Position numbers and translations under genes: made by a program. Positions 42,419 through 50,317 of a DNA stretch of 64,000 bases are shown in pieces. The notes below the pieces were generated by a model, which was not told the DNA's origin, searched no databases, and saw only the letters and a list, made by a program, of their open reading frames with translations. The DNA is taken from contig NZ_CP041969.1 in NCBI RefSeq assembly GCF_014107495.1, positions 1,547,001 to 1,611,000 on the forward strand, in the 5' to 3' direction. How positions within the stretch are numbered: position 1 is the stretch's first letter; every line of letters begins with the position of its first letter. The DNA comes from Cohnella cholangitidis (GTDB lineage Bacteria; Bacillota; Bacilli; Paenibacillales; Paenibacillaceae).

Positions 42419-44131
42419 TTATTCGGATCCGGTTTTTTGCGTAATGCGGAACACGACGAACTCGGCAGGTTTAACCGGCGCAACGCCGATCACGCAGATC
42501 AGTCTGCCGTTGTCGATATCGTCTTGGGTCATCGTGCTGCGTCCGATATCGATATAGAACGCTTCGGAGGCGCTATTCCCCATCAATGCTCCATCCCGCC
42601 AGATTCTCGTCAAGAAGGCATCGATCGTTCTTTGCACGCGAGCCCATAACTGATCGTTATTCGGTTCGAACACGACCCAATTGGTGCCGCCTTTGATCGA
42701 CTCTTCCAGGAAAATGAATAAGCGGCGTACGTTGACGTATTTCCACAGCGTGTTGGAGGATGCCGTTCTGGCTCCCCATACGCGAATGCCTTGTCCGGTA
42801 AACGTACGGATCAGGTTCACGCCCGCCGGGTTCAAGATGTCTTGTTCGCCTTTGTTGTATTGAACGTCCAGGCCTACTACGCCGCGAAGAACTTCGTTGG
42901 CAGGCGCTTTCTGCACGCCGCGTGTCGTATCGGAGCGGGAATAGATCCCGGCGATCGTTCCGGACGGAGGAACGAAAATGTTCCGCTTGTCGAGAGGATC
43001 GAAGATCGAGAGCCAAGGATTGTACAAAGCGCAATAGCTGGAATCGAACAGGTTGCGGTGCGTCATGACGTCCGCCACTTTCGTTTTCTCGCGCGGAATA
43101 TCCAAGATGGCGAACCGGCTGCCCAAATTCTCGCAATGAGCGACTAGAGATAATTGAACGTTGGCATCCGTGACGCCGGGAATCGCCATAATGCTGACGA
43201 CATCGTTATCGATGAAAGCTTGAATGCCGGTACGGCGTCCCGGTCCGCGGTCTTCCCCGATAAAATCGGATGCCGCGATGCCGGATACGGAACCGTCGGA
43301 ACCGCCGGAGAGCACGAATTCGACTTTGCCTTCCGCTCCGGCTTCCGTGATCGCATCGAACGGATGCGTCGCATCGGACGAGGTGATGAGGGCGCTAACG
43401 TTAACCAGGTTGGAGCGTCCTGCAACCTTCTCCACGAACGTAGGCGCTTCGGGATTCAAGGAAACTTTCTCGAAGCTTTCCACTTCGTCGCTATAGATGA
43501 CATGCAACGAAAATTCGCAAGTCGATAAGATTTTAGTAGGCAACAAGCCTTCGTCCACGACATCTCCGGACAGGGCATCCGCAAGTTCGATTACGTTGCC
43601 TTGCACGCTGACGATGCGATTATACTGCGTTTGGCCGCCGGCGTTGTAAGCAACGACGTCGCCCGCATAGAAGCCGCCGGCGTTCTTTACCCGGTAACGC
43701 TTGTCGGTCACTTCATAGATCTGAGTCTTGGCTTTGCTCGCATCCGTAAGAACGACTTTCACCAAGTTACCCCAAGCTCCAGGGTTCTTGCTCGTGATGC
43801 TAAGCTTCTCGGAAATAGATCCCGTATTGCTTGCGAGCTCCGCATCCGAAGGCGCAACCCGCATGACGTAGCAACGGGAGCCTCCGTTCGTGAAAAACTG
43901 GTCAACTGCGTAAGCCAAGTAACGGTAGCTTCCAAACGCGCTTTCGGACAGATAGGAACCGAAATTGCGCTGAAAATCCGCCGGGCTCGTAATGAGCAGC
44001 GGCAATCCTTCGACTGCTCCCCGCTGCGCAAGACCGATAAAACCGGCCGTGCTCGTGCTTACGCCATCGAGCGGCTTCGAGCCGCTTTCGAATTCCTCCA
44101 CGTATACCCCAGGCGACAAATACTCTGCCAT
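42419..44131 (-). CDS. Contractile tail sheath protein
   Basis: 570 residues. MAEYLSPGVYVEEFESGSKP at the start, STSTAGFIGLAQRG, a variable middle domain (about 120-320), VSIMAIPGVTDANVQLSLVA, and a C-terminal domain with GVQKAPANEVLRGVVGLD, IRTFTGQGIRVWGARTASSN, KYVNVRRLFIFLEESIKGGT and WVVFEPN, which is the handshake core that links subunits. This is the only sheath gene in the locus, while Afp has three. ATG 44131 is chosen since homologues start with the MAEYLSPGVY motif; the open frame extends 46 codons further upstream without support. Confidence 0.95.
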   Translation of the reverse strand: MAEYLSPGVYVEEFESGSKPLDGVSTSTAGFIGLAQRGAVEGLPLLITSPADFQRNFGSYLSESAFGSYRYLAYAVDQFFTNGGSRCYVMRVAPSDAELASNTGSISEKLSITSKNPGAWGNLVKVVLTDASKAKTQIYEVTDKRYRVKNAGGFYAGDVVAYNAGGQTQYNRIVSVQGNVIELADALSGDVVDEGLLPTKILSTCEFSLHVIYSDEVESFEKVSLNPEAPTFVEKVAGRSNLVNVSALITSSDATHPFDAITEAGAEGKVEFVLSGGSDGSVSGIAASDFIGEDRGPGRRTGIQAFIDNDVVSIMAIPGVTDANVQLSLVAHCENLGSRFAILDIPREKTKVADVMTHRNLFDSSYCALYNPWLSIFDPLDKRNIFVPPSGTIAGIYSRSDTTRGVQKAPANEVLRGVVGLDVQYNKGEQDILNPAGVNLIRTFTGQGIRVWGARTASSNTLWKYVNVRRLFIFLEESIKGGTNWVVFEPNNDQLWARVQRTIDAFLTRIWRDGALMGNSASEAFYIDIGRSTMTQDDIDNGRLICVIGVAPVKPAEFVVFRITQKTGSE

Positions 44132-44295
44132 GTTCCCCGGTTTCTCCCTCATTACGAAGGTTATGTTCCCGTCTGGATGCTCGTATGGGGAAAACCAGTT
44201 CCTCCTCTCTAATAATGGGTTTATCAAATCGTCAACCGGATACGTACTGCACGATGGCATTCGGCCCAATCAACGTCACACACGATTTCAATGTC

Positions 44296-45093
44296 TTACA
44301 TCCGGACGGTCGGCAAAGCAATGACTTTTCCGCCTTCCGCCATCCACGCGGCAGTCCATTTGCGGGTGCCCGATTCGATATCCACGGTGACCGGACATAC
44401 GGTCGGCAGCAGTCCCCGAAACGGAAGGACGACCAGGCCGTTATTGTCGGTTCTCGTCCGCACGGCAGGCAACATTCTCGTTCCGCGGCTCCATTTTCGG
44501 GTAAACGGCCGTTCCAAGCTAACCATCGACGGATCGCTTAACCGATCGACCAGCACGTTCCACTCCGTTGCCGTTCCATCGCGATCCCTCATAACGAACG
44601 AATCGCCGGGCATCAGTTTGCTGTTGCCGGGAGATATTCGAATGCAATGGTTATCGCCGTCGGCAACATCTTCGACCAATCGTCCTCTTACCGCCATATC
44701 GTCATCGATGTAGGCGGATATTTGCGCGTTTGCCAGCGGAAGCCCCGAATCGCCGCATATTGCGGCAACTAGTCCCGTTGCAGCCGGCGGAGGCGAATAA
44801 GCGCCGTTCGGCAACAGGCTCACGGTTAGAATCGGAGGCTCGGCTCCGGCTTCCGGCAGCTTGATTTCTCTGAGATGTTCTAAGTAGGTAGAGGAAGTAA
44901 TCACCAAGGTGCAAGTCGTCCCGATAATATCCAGAAACGCGTAGCTGCCGTCCGAGGTACGGATAGGCTTGCGATCGGTTTCCAATAACGAGACTCGAAT
45001 TGAGGAATTGCTAGGGGTCACGCCCGTCCATATATCGATCGGTCTAACGACCAACGAACAACGGGTAACGAACGTTCTTTCCGCCCGGGTCAA
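44296..45093 (-). CDS. eCIS-associated beta-sandwich protein of unknown function
   Basis: 265 residues from TTG 45093, which overlaps the DUF4255 stop as TTGA with GGGAGG 10-14 bases upstream. It starts TRAERTFVTRCSLVVRPIDI and has a carboxypeptidase-regulatory-like / BIg-like stretch (RKPIRTSDGSYAFLDIIGTT), a second domain around GLVAAICGDSGLPLANAQIS, and a C-terminal KWTAAWMAEGGKVIAL. It is predicted to be mostly beta strand, soluble, without signal peptide. Genes of this type sit between DUF4255 and sheath genes in some eCIS loci; a structural cap or head-fibre role is possible but not shown. Confidence 0.6.
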   Translation of the reverse strand: MTRAERTFVTRCSLVVRPIDIWTGVTPSNSSIRVSLLETDRKPIRTSDGSYAFLDIIGTTCTLVITSSTYLEHLREIKLPEAGAEPPILTVSLLPNGAYSPPPAATGLVAAICGDSGLPLANAQISAYIDDDMAVRGRLVEDVADGDNHCIRISPGNSKLMPGDSFVMRDRDGTATEWNVLVDRLSDPSMVSLERPFTRKWSRGTRMLPAVRTRTDNNGLVVLPFRGLLPTVCPVTVDIESGTRKWTAAWMAEGGKVIALPTVRM

Positions 45094-45674
45094 GTTCCTT
45101 CGCCTCCCTTGTCGCGCAACGTAATCTTGCGTTCCAAGACGCGAGGTCCAGGCTTCACGCGATTGGACTCCAGCAGAACCGGTCCGACGCGATAAGCGAG
45201 CGAAAGCTTGTAGGGATGATCTCCGAATTGCCAAAGCTGCGTAAACTGCTCCGTACTGTAATTCTCCGCGGTAATTCGCAGCTCTTCGTTGTTCTCGGCA
45301 AGCGTCCCTTCTAGATAAGGGCTGCGCAGGACTGAGTTGTCGTACAGCACCTGCATAACCTTGCCTATTACGCGATGCTCGTCCAAAATTCTCGTATGTA
45401 GGTCAGCCGTGGAATGCGCCGTCAGGATGTAATGAAGATCAACGGCCAACGGCGGATACCGGAGCACGCCCCCCTGAGGTTGCAGCTCGTTGCGTCTTGC
45501 CTCTCCATTCTCGCGAATGCTGCACAAATAGAGAGAGAGTACCATATCGCCTTTATCGACGGGCGATGCCATGCCTATCAGATCGGGACGCGGAACGGGG
45601 TCCGGAGACAACTGCTCCCGGAGCAGCTTCAACAAGCTGGAGCCGACATCCGCGATAACGGTATAACCACCGAT
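45090..45674 (-). CDS. DUF4255 (Pvc16/Afp16-like) tail terminator protein with non-canonical start
   Basis: About 194 residues. The conserved N-terminus reads IGGYTVIADVGSSLLKLLRE, then GDMVLSLYLCSIRENGEARR, YPPLAVDLHYILTAHS, LDEHRVIGKVMQVLYDNSVL and a C-terminal YKLSLAYRVGPVLLES. Afp16-type proteins cap the tube and sheath and set particle length. The GGGAGG site (45684-45689) points to CTC 45677 or ATC 45674; no ATG, GTG or TTG exists in frame before TTG 45635, which would remove the conserved N-terminus and has no ribosome binding site. The start is therefore unusual. A good sigma-A-type promoter lies 60-90 bases upstream. Confidence 0.82.
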   Translation of the reverse strand: MGGYTVIADVGSSLLKLLREQLSPDPVPRPDLIGMASPVDKGDMVLSLYLCSIRENGEARRNELQPQGGVLRYPPLAVDLHYILTAHSTADLHTRILDEHRVIGKVMQVLYDNSVLRSPYLEGTLAENNEELRITAENYSTEQFTQLWQFGDHPYKLSLAYRVGPVLLESNRVKPGPRVLERKITLRDKGGEGT

Positions 45675-45739
45675 GAGCGCTCAACCTCCCTAGTCCTGCA
45701 AAATCTGATAAATTTCTGAACAATTCGTCATCCTTGTCT

Positions 45740-45768
45740 ATTATAACTGTAAAAAATCTGGCTGACTA
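45740..45768 (-). promoter_or_regulatory. Internal sigma-A-like promoter before the structural genes
   Basis: TAGTCA (45768-45763), 17 bases, TATAAT (45745-45740) on the minus strand. The -10 is perfect and the -35 matches four of six. The -35 overlaps the stop codon of the ATPase gene. It could drive DUF4255, sheath and tube genes separately from the upstream regulatory and ATPase genes. Confidence 0.6.
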
Positions 45769-47994
45769 TCCAAATGTTTCGAAGTTACTGTCAAAAAAAG
45801 GAGAAAATGTTTCTTTGACTAGAATTTTGCCCATTTTTCTTAGCTCCTGCCGCGCAGCACGCGCGAAATGTTCCATTCCAATCGGCATGCGGTCGCCCGC
45901 TGCAAGGAAAGCCGCGGCTAAAACGATATTTTTGATATACCCTCCTGAGACGTCAAGCCGGGCTGCCAGAAAGGCGAGGTCCAAGCCGTCCGATACCGGC
46001 GCCGTCGGCGGAAGGTGGGCGCGGAAAATTTTCTCCCTCTCGTCGGGACCGGGAAAAGGAAACTTCACGACGAAGCTCATGCGCCGGATAAGCGCTTCGT
46101 CCATGTTCTGAAGCAGGTTGGTCGCCAATATGGTGACCCCGTCATACGCTTCGATCCGTTGCAGCAAATAGGCCGCCTCAAGATTGGCGTATTTGTCGTG
46201 CGCGTCCTTGACCTCCGTGCGTTTGCCGAATAAAGCATCCCCTTCGTCGAAGAACAGGATCGCGCCGCTGTTCTCCGCCTCGGAGAACAGCTCGCTTAGC
46301 CTTTGTTCCGTCTCTCCGATGTACTTGCTAACGATTCTGGACAGATCGATTCGGTAGAGCTCCAACCCGAGCTCCCCGGCGATGATTTCCGCGGCCATCG
46401 TTTTCCCGGTACCCGGAGGGCCGGAGAACAGCAAGCTTAACCCTTTGCCGTAAGGCAGTTTTCTTCCGAAGCCCCATCGTTCGTACACCGTTTCCCGATA
46501 CGCGAATCGGTTGCACGCTTCCTTGATTAGGGAGTAAGGCTCCTCCGCCAGCACCAGATCGTCCCAAGTCCGGGCGGGAACGATTCTATCCGCCAGTTGG
46601 GCTAACCGATGCCTGAATTGTCCGCGGCTAGCCGTCTCGAGATCGGCCCGATTCGGAACCGTTTGTCCGCGTCCGGCAGCGAGCGCCGCAGCTTGCCTCC
46701 ATGCGCTCTCGATTTGCCCCGGCGTAAACCGATACTTGTCCGCAAGCTCCTGCCACAGCGTCTCCGGCAATTGTCGGTCCGAATCCGACGCTTCGGCTTT
46801 CCAGAACATCTCGCGAACGGCAGCCGCGGGAACGGCGACCTCGCCGCAGATCCAGCCCGCGCGAGGGGGCATCGGCAACTCGGTAGGCTGTCGCCTCACA
46901 TTGGAAGTCCAGCAGACCAGAGGCCTTCGCGCGAAACGCGCGTATTTGGCCAGAGCCGAATCCCATTGCTCCAAGTGAGCGACCGTCGAACCGCTGACCG
47001 CGCGATCTTCCGCAAGGCAGATGGCCGCGTCCGTCAACGCCGCTTCCCTGACGATCCGCGACATCGCGATCTCCGCGCGCTCGGAATCCGCAGGCATTCC
47101 GCGGAGGGAAACGACGAGAAGCCTTTGCCTCCTGGCGCTGGCAAGATGGCGAAGCCGCAGCCTTTTGCCGCCGCCGACGGGTCCGAACAAATGGATAAAA
47201 GGAACGTGTCCCTCGTCGAGTCGCTCGGCCAACCCGCTAACCGATCCCATAACGGGATCGTTCGGCACCAGCAACGGAAGCGTCTCGATCTCCTGCGGAT
47301 CGAACGGGGTGACGATTCCTTCTAAGCGTGAATCCGTAACCTCCGTTTGCAACAAGAAACTAACCGCTCGCTCATCGAGCCTGATTGCCGTTTTGAGCTT
47401 TGGCCTGGCATAATGGCCAGCACCGTTCCCGCTCCCTGCAAACGGATCTTCCGATTCCAACAGCAGACCGCGAACGACCCCGTTTCCGCTCAAATGACTC
47501 CTCGCCCGGGATTGTTCGCCGACCGCATCGCAAAGAAGCCGAAGCGCCAAATCCGGCGTCGGCATTTTGCAAGTCGCGTCATCGTTGAAATACGCGAACC
47601 ACTTCTCGTATTTGCGGCTATGTTCCGCCGCGAGGCATAACACGAGCAAACGGCGTTCCCACACCGTTAAGCGAAGGCGGGAACAGAGCAGGGACAGCGG
47701 CAAATCGATTCCCGCTTTCATCGACGCCTCCGCCGAAGCCGCAATCGATTGTTCCCAACGTCGCCTATCCTCTATGTATTGCAGCCAACTTTCCGCCGGA
47801 TGATCTCCCTTATCCTCCCTCTCCAGCTCCCGCAATTCATCCGCCGTTACGACGAGACCTCTAGTACCAACGAGAGGATTGGCTTGCGGATTTCCCCCGC
47901 CGATCTCCAGCAGCGTGCGCAAACCGGCTTCAAGCCAATGAAATTCATCTGTCAGATGCTCTTGCCCGTTCCGATAAGGCACTGGATGTCCCAC
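45766..47994 (-). CDS. AAA+ ATPase of the contractile injection system (Afp15-like)
   Basis: 742 residues. The N-terminal half has a degenerate AAA-like module (about 230-400; FIHLFGPVGGGKRLRLRHLA), and the C-terminal half a complete AAA+ domain (about 480-720): LLFSGPPGTGKTMAAEIIAG (Walker A), AILFFDEGDALFGKRTEVKD (Walker B), ILATNLLQNMDEALIRRMSFVVKFPFPG (sensor 1 and arginine finger region, in part). Such ATPases are present in all complete eCIS loci and are needed for particle maturation or cargo loading. The gene follows the PP2C gene by 18 bases and precedes the internal promoter. Confidence 0.92.
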   Translation of the reverse strand: MGHPVPYRNGQEHLTDEFHWLEAGLRTLLEIGGGNPQANPLVGTRGLVVTADELRELEREDKGDHPAESWLQYIEDRRRWEQSIAASAEASMKAGIDLPLSLLCSRLRLTVWERRLLVLCLAAEHSRKYEKWFAYFNDDATCKMPTPDLALRLLCDAVGEQSRARSHLSGNGVVRGLLLESEDPFAGSGNGAGHYARPKLKTAIRLDERAVSFLLQTEVTDSRLEGIVTPFDPQEIETLPLLVPNDPVMGSVSGLAERLDEGHVPFIHLFGPVGGGKRLRLRHLASARRQRLLVVSLRGMPADSERAEIAMSRIVREAALTDAAICLAEDRAVSGSTVAHLEQWDSALAKYARFARRPLVCWTSNVRRQPTELPMPPRAGWICGEVAVPAAAVREMFWKAEASDSDRQLPETLWQELADKYRFTPGQIESAWRQAAALAAGRGQTVPNRADLETASRGQFRHRLAQLADRIVPARTWDDLVLAEEPYSLIKEACNRFAYRETVYERWGFGRKLPYGKGLSLLFSGPPGTGKTMAAEIIAGELGLELYRIDLSRIVSKYIGETEQRLSELFSEAENSGAILFFDEGDALFGKRTEVKDAHDKYANLEAAYLLQRIEAYDGVTILATNLLQNMDEALIRRMSFVVKFPFPGPDEREKIFRAHLPPTAPVSDGLDLAFLAARLDVSGGYIKNIVLAAAFLAAGDRMPIGMEHFARAARQELRKMGKILVKETFSPFFDSNFETFG

Positions 47995-48012
47995 GGCAAC
48001 CCAACTCTCCTC

Positions 48013-49377
48013 TTAGCGCCGCAGCAAGGTCAATACCGCGATATCGTCGGACTGCGGCGCACCGTCTGCAAACAAGAATACATGCATTAACAGCGCATCG
48101 ATGATTTCCGCGCTGGACATTCCGTGCGTCATCTCCAAGAACTGCTGCAGCCGATCCGGCGAGTACTGCTCCTGCGCCGCGTTCTCGGCTTCCGTAATTC
48201 CGTCCGTATACAGAAGGAGTCGGTCTCCATGTTCCAAGGTCAAGTATCCGTCGTGATAGACGGCGTCCTCCATCGCGGCCAGAGGCAAGCTCTTCTTCAG
48301 CTTAACCGGCTCGATGGTTCCTCCCGCCCGAACGACGTAAGGCGTGCAATGCCCGCCTTCGCTCATCACGACCTTGCCCGTCGAGCAAGTAAAGACGCCG
48401 CAGACGATCGTCGCGAATACGAGAGGATTGTCTCTCGCGAGCTCGTCGTTGACCATCGTTAGCAGTTCGCCCGGAGAAAGCCCCGGTCCCATCTTTCCCT
48501 TCAGCAGCGTCAAGGTGACCGCCATGAACAACGCGGCCGGGATTCCTTTGTCCGATACGTCGCCCAGCGCGAAGAACAAATGGTCGTCGTCGATCTTGTA
48601 GAAGCTGTAGAAATCCCCGCCGACCTCCTTGGCCGACTTGAGCAAGGCGCACACGTCGTACGGCTCTTGCGAAGACGGCATCGTGCGCGGAAGGAAGCTC
48701 ATCTGGATCGTGCCGGCAATTTGCAGTTCGCTTTCCAGACGTTCCTTGATCGCGGTCGTCATGCTAAGCGCTTCAAGCGATTCCTCAACCTGCGCATAGA
48801 GCCGCGCATTCTCCAAGGCGACCGCCATCGGCTGCGCGACCTTCTCGAGCAGCTGCCGATCGCGCTTCTTGAACGACCGGCCGCCTTTCTTATTGATAAC
48901 TTGCAGCACGCCTTCGACGCGTTGCCGATTCAAGATAGGCACGGTTAGCAAATTGCGGGTTTCGAATCCGGTACGCACGGCTACGCGATCGGACCATCTG
49001 GAATCGCTCTTCGTATCGTTGACGATCAAGCTTTGCCCGCTTTGCGCGACGTAGCCCGCGATTCCTTCGCCCGGTTTTAACCGCAGCTCCCTGACCTCTT
49101 CGCCTTTGTCCCCTTGAGCCAGCTCGAACACGAGCTCGTCCGTGTCCGGATCGATCAGAAGGACGGAAGCCGCTTCGACGGGAAGCACCTGCTTCGCGGT
49201 ATTCATAATAAGCTCCATCTGCTCACGGCGCTTCAACGTGGAGTTGAGCTGCATGCTAATATCGAACAGAACCTTGCTCCGCTTAACCCTTGCCTGAAGA
49301 AAGGCATACGTCGCCCCCGCTCCTAGCGCAACGCCCGAGAGCAATCCGATTGCCCATCCGACCCCTTGTCCGATCAC
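48013..49377 (-). CDS. Membrane-anchored GAF-PP2C (SpoIIE/RsbU-type) phosphatase
   Basis: 454 residues: N-terminal transmembrane helix (about 7-30), coiled linker, GAF domain (about 55-195; AASVLLIDPDTDELVFELAQ, GIAGYVAQSGQSLIVND), second coiled linker, PP2C domain (about 240-450; EVGGDFYSFYKIDDDHLFFA, LGDVSDKGIPAALFMAV, LLLYTDGITEAEN, SDDIAVLTLL). The metal-binding Asp residues of the family are in place. It should dephosphorylate the STAS protein encoded just upstream. Gaps to the STAS gene (42 bases) and ATPase gene (18 bases) suggest one operon, linking the switch to the eCIS. Confidence 0.9.
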   Translation of the reverse strand: MIGQGVGWAIGLLSGVALGAGATYAFLQARVKRSKVLFDISMQLNSTLKRREQMELIMNTAKQVLPVEAASVLLIDPDTDELVFELAQGDKGEEVRELRLKPGEGIAGYVAQSGQSLIVNDTKSDSRWSDRVAVRTGFETRNLLTVPILNRQRVEGVLQVINKKGGRSFKKRDRQLLEKVAQPMAVALENARLYAQVEESLEALSMTTAIKERLESELQIAGTIQMSFLPRTMPSSQEPYDVCALLKSAKEVGGDFYSFYKIDDDHLFFALGDVSDKGIPAALFMAVTLTLLKGKMGPGLSPGELLTMVNDELARDNPLVFATIVCGVFTCSTGKVVMSEGGHCTPYVVRAGGTIEPVKLKKSLPLAAMEDAVYHDGYLTLEHGDRLLLYTDGITEAENAAQEQYSPDRLQQFLEMTHGMSSAEIIDALLMHVFLFADGAPQSDDIAVLTLLRR

Positions 49378-49419
49378 CGGCTTCCGCCTCCCATCCGCGT
49401 ATCCCGTTCTATCGGTTGC

Positions 49420-49758
49420 TTATGCGTTAACGAGCGCTATGGCTCCGTCCGTCGATTCCGCCGTCTCGAGTATGCTCAGAAATCCCGACATCTCGAATAC
49501 GTCCCGCACTTGATCGCTCATATTCGCGCAGACCAGCCGTCCTTGCAAGCTCCGGACTTTCTTCGCCGCCACCAAGACGACGCGCAGCCCCGCGCTGCTG
49601 ATGTACTGCATATCGGCAAAATCGAACACGAACCGGGTGCGGCCTTCGCCGGTCAAAGCCAAGAACGCCGCTTCCGCCGACTGGGCATGATGGCCGTCCA
49701 ATCGCCCCTCTATGCTAATTACCGTAACGCCTTCGCGTTGAGCAGTCACAATATTCAT
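49420..49758 (-). CDS. STAS-domain anti-sigma factor antagonist (RsbV/SpoIIAA-like)
   Basis: 112 residues, single STAS domain. VISIEGRLDGHHAQSAEAAF, then FVFDFADMQYISSAGLRVVL, in which the second Ser of ISSAGL is the expected phosphorylation site, and LVCANMSDQVRDVFEMSGFL. In partner switching the kinase phosphorylates this serine and the PP2C enzyme removes it; only the unphosphorylated form binds the kinase. Both partners are encoded next to it. No sigma factor gene is in the window. Confidence 0.92.
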   Translation of the reverse strand: MNIVTAQREGVTVISIEGRLDGHHAQSAEAAFLALTGEGRTRFVFDFADMQYISSAGLRVVLVAAKKVRSLQGRLVCANMSDQVRDVFEMSGFLSILETAESTDGAIALVNA

Positions 49759-49779
49759 CCGTAAAAGACCTCCTATTCG

Positions 49780-50223
49780 CTAAACCGTTTTGCGCAAAAT
49801 AACCCGGTTGACCGAATCCGTTCGCTCGTAATAGATTTCGTCCATCGTTTGCTTTACGAAAAAAATGCCGAGTCCGCCGATCGCCCGCTCCTCTATGTCC
49901 AGCGACAGATCGGGCGCTTCCTGCTCCAGCGGGTTAAAGGGAATTCCTTCGTCTTCCAAACTCACCTCGACCAGCCCTTGCTCGGCGCTTACGCCCAAGG
50001 TGATCAGATGCCGGCCTCCTTGAGGAAAGCCGTAGTTGATCGTATTGGTCAGCAATTCCTCGCAGGCAAGCGTCAATTCCCACTTCAGCTTGTCCGGCCA
50101 GCTTGTCCGAAGGCCGATCTCCTCGAAAAACGCATGCAAACGGTCCAGCTCGCCCAAGTGGTTGGCTAACCGAATTACGGCAGTTTCCGTGCGCCCGTTC
50201 CCTTGCTCCGTCACCCTGTGCAC
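49780..50223 (-). CDS. Anti-sigma-factor-like serine kinase (RsbW/SpoIIAB-type HATPase)
   Basis: 147 residues of the GHKL ATPase fold: WELTLACEELLTNTINYGFP (N box), VSLEDEGIPFNPLEQE (G1 box), GGLGIFFVKQTMDEIYYER (G2 box). It binds ATP, phosphorylates the STAS protein and sequesters a partner. The start is GTG at 50223 or at 50214; both are near AGAGGCGG. As the first gene of the eCIS-linked run it may hold either an unlinked sigma factor or an eCIS component; the sequence does not tell which. Confidence 0.9.
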   Translation of the reverse strand: MHRVTEQGNGRTETAVIRLANHLGELDRLHAFFEEIGLRTSWPDKLKWELTLACEELLTNTINYGFPQGGRHLITLGVSAEQGLVEVSLEDEGIPFNPLEQEAPDLSLDIEERAIGGLGIFFVKQTMDEIYYERTDSVNRVILRKTV

Positions 50224-50317
50224 CCGCCTCTCTTCGCCGGCGTTCGAGATTTTTCCGCTTTTTTCATCATAACATACGGATCGATCATTTAAATGACAGT
50301 TTTGGAAAGAAGTTGCC

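Noticed and set aside
44132..44269. 46-codon upstream extension of the sheath frame
   Set aside because: Sheath homologues begin at the MAEYLSPGVY motif; the extension has no ribosome binding site at its start and is not sheath-like.
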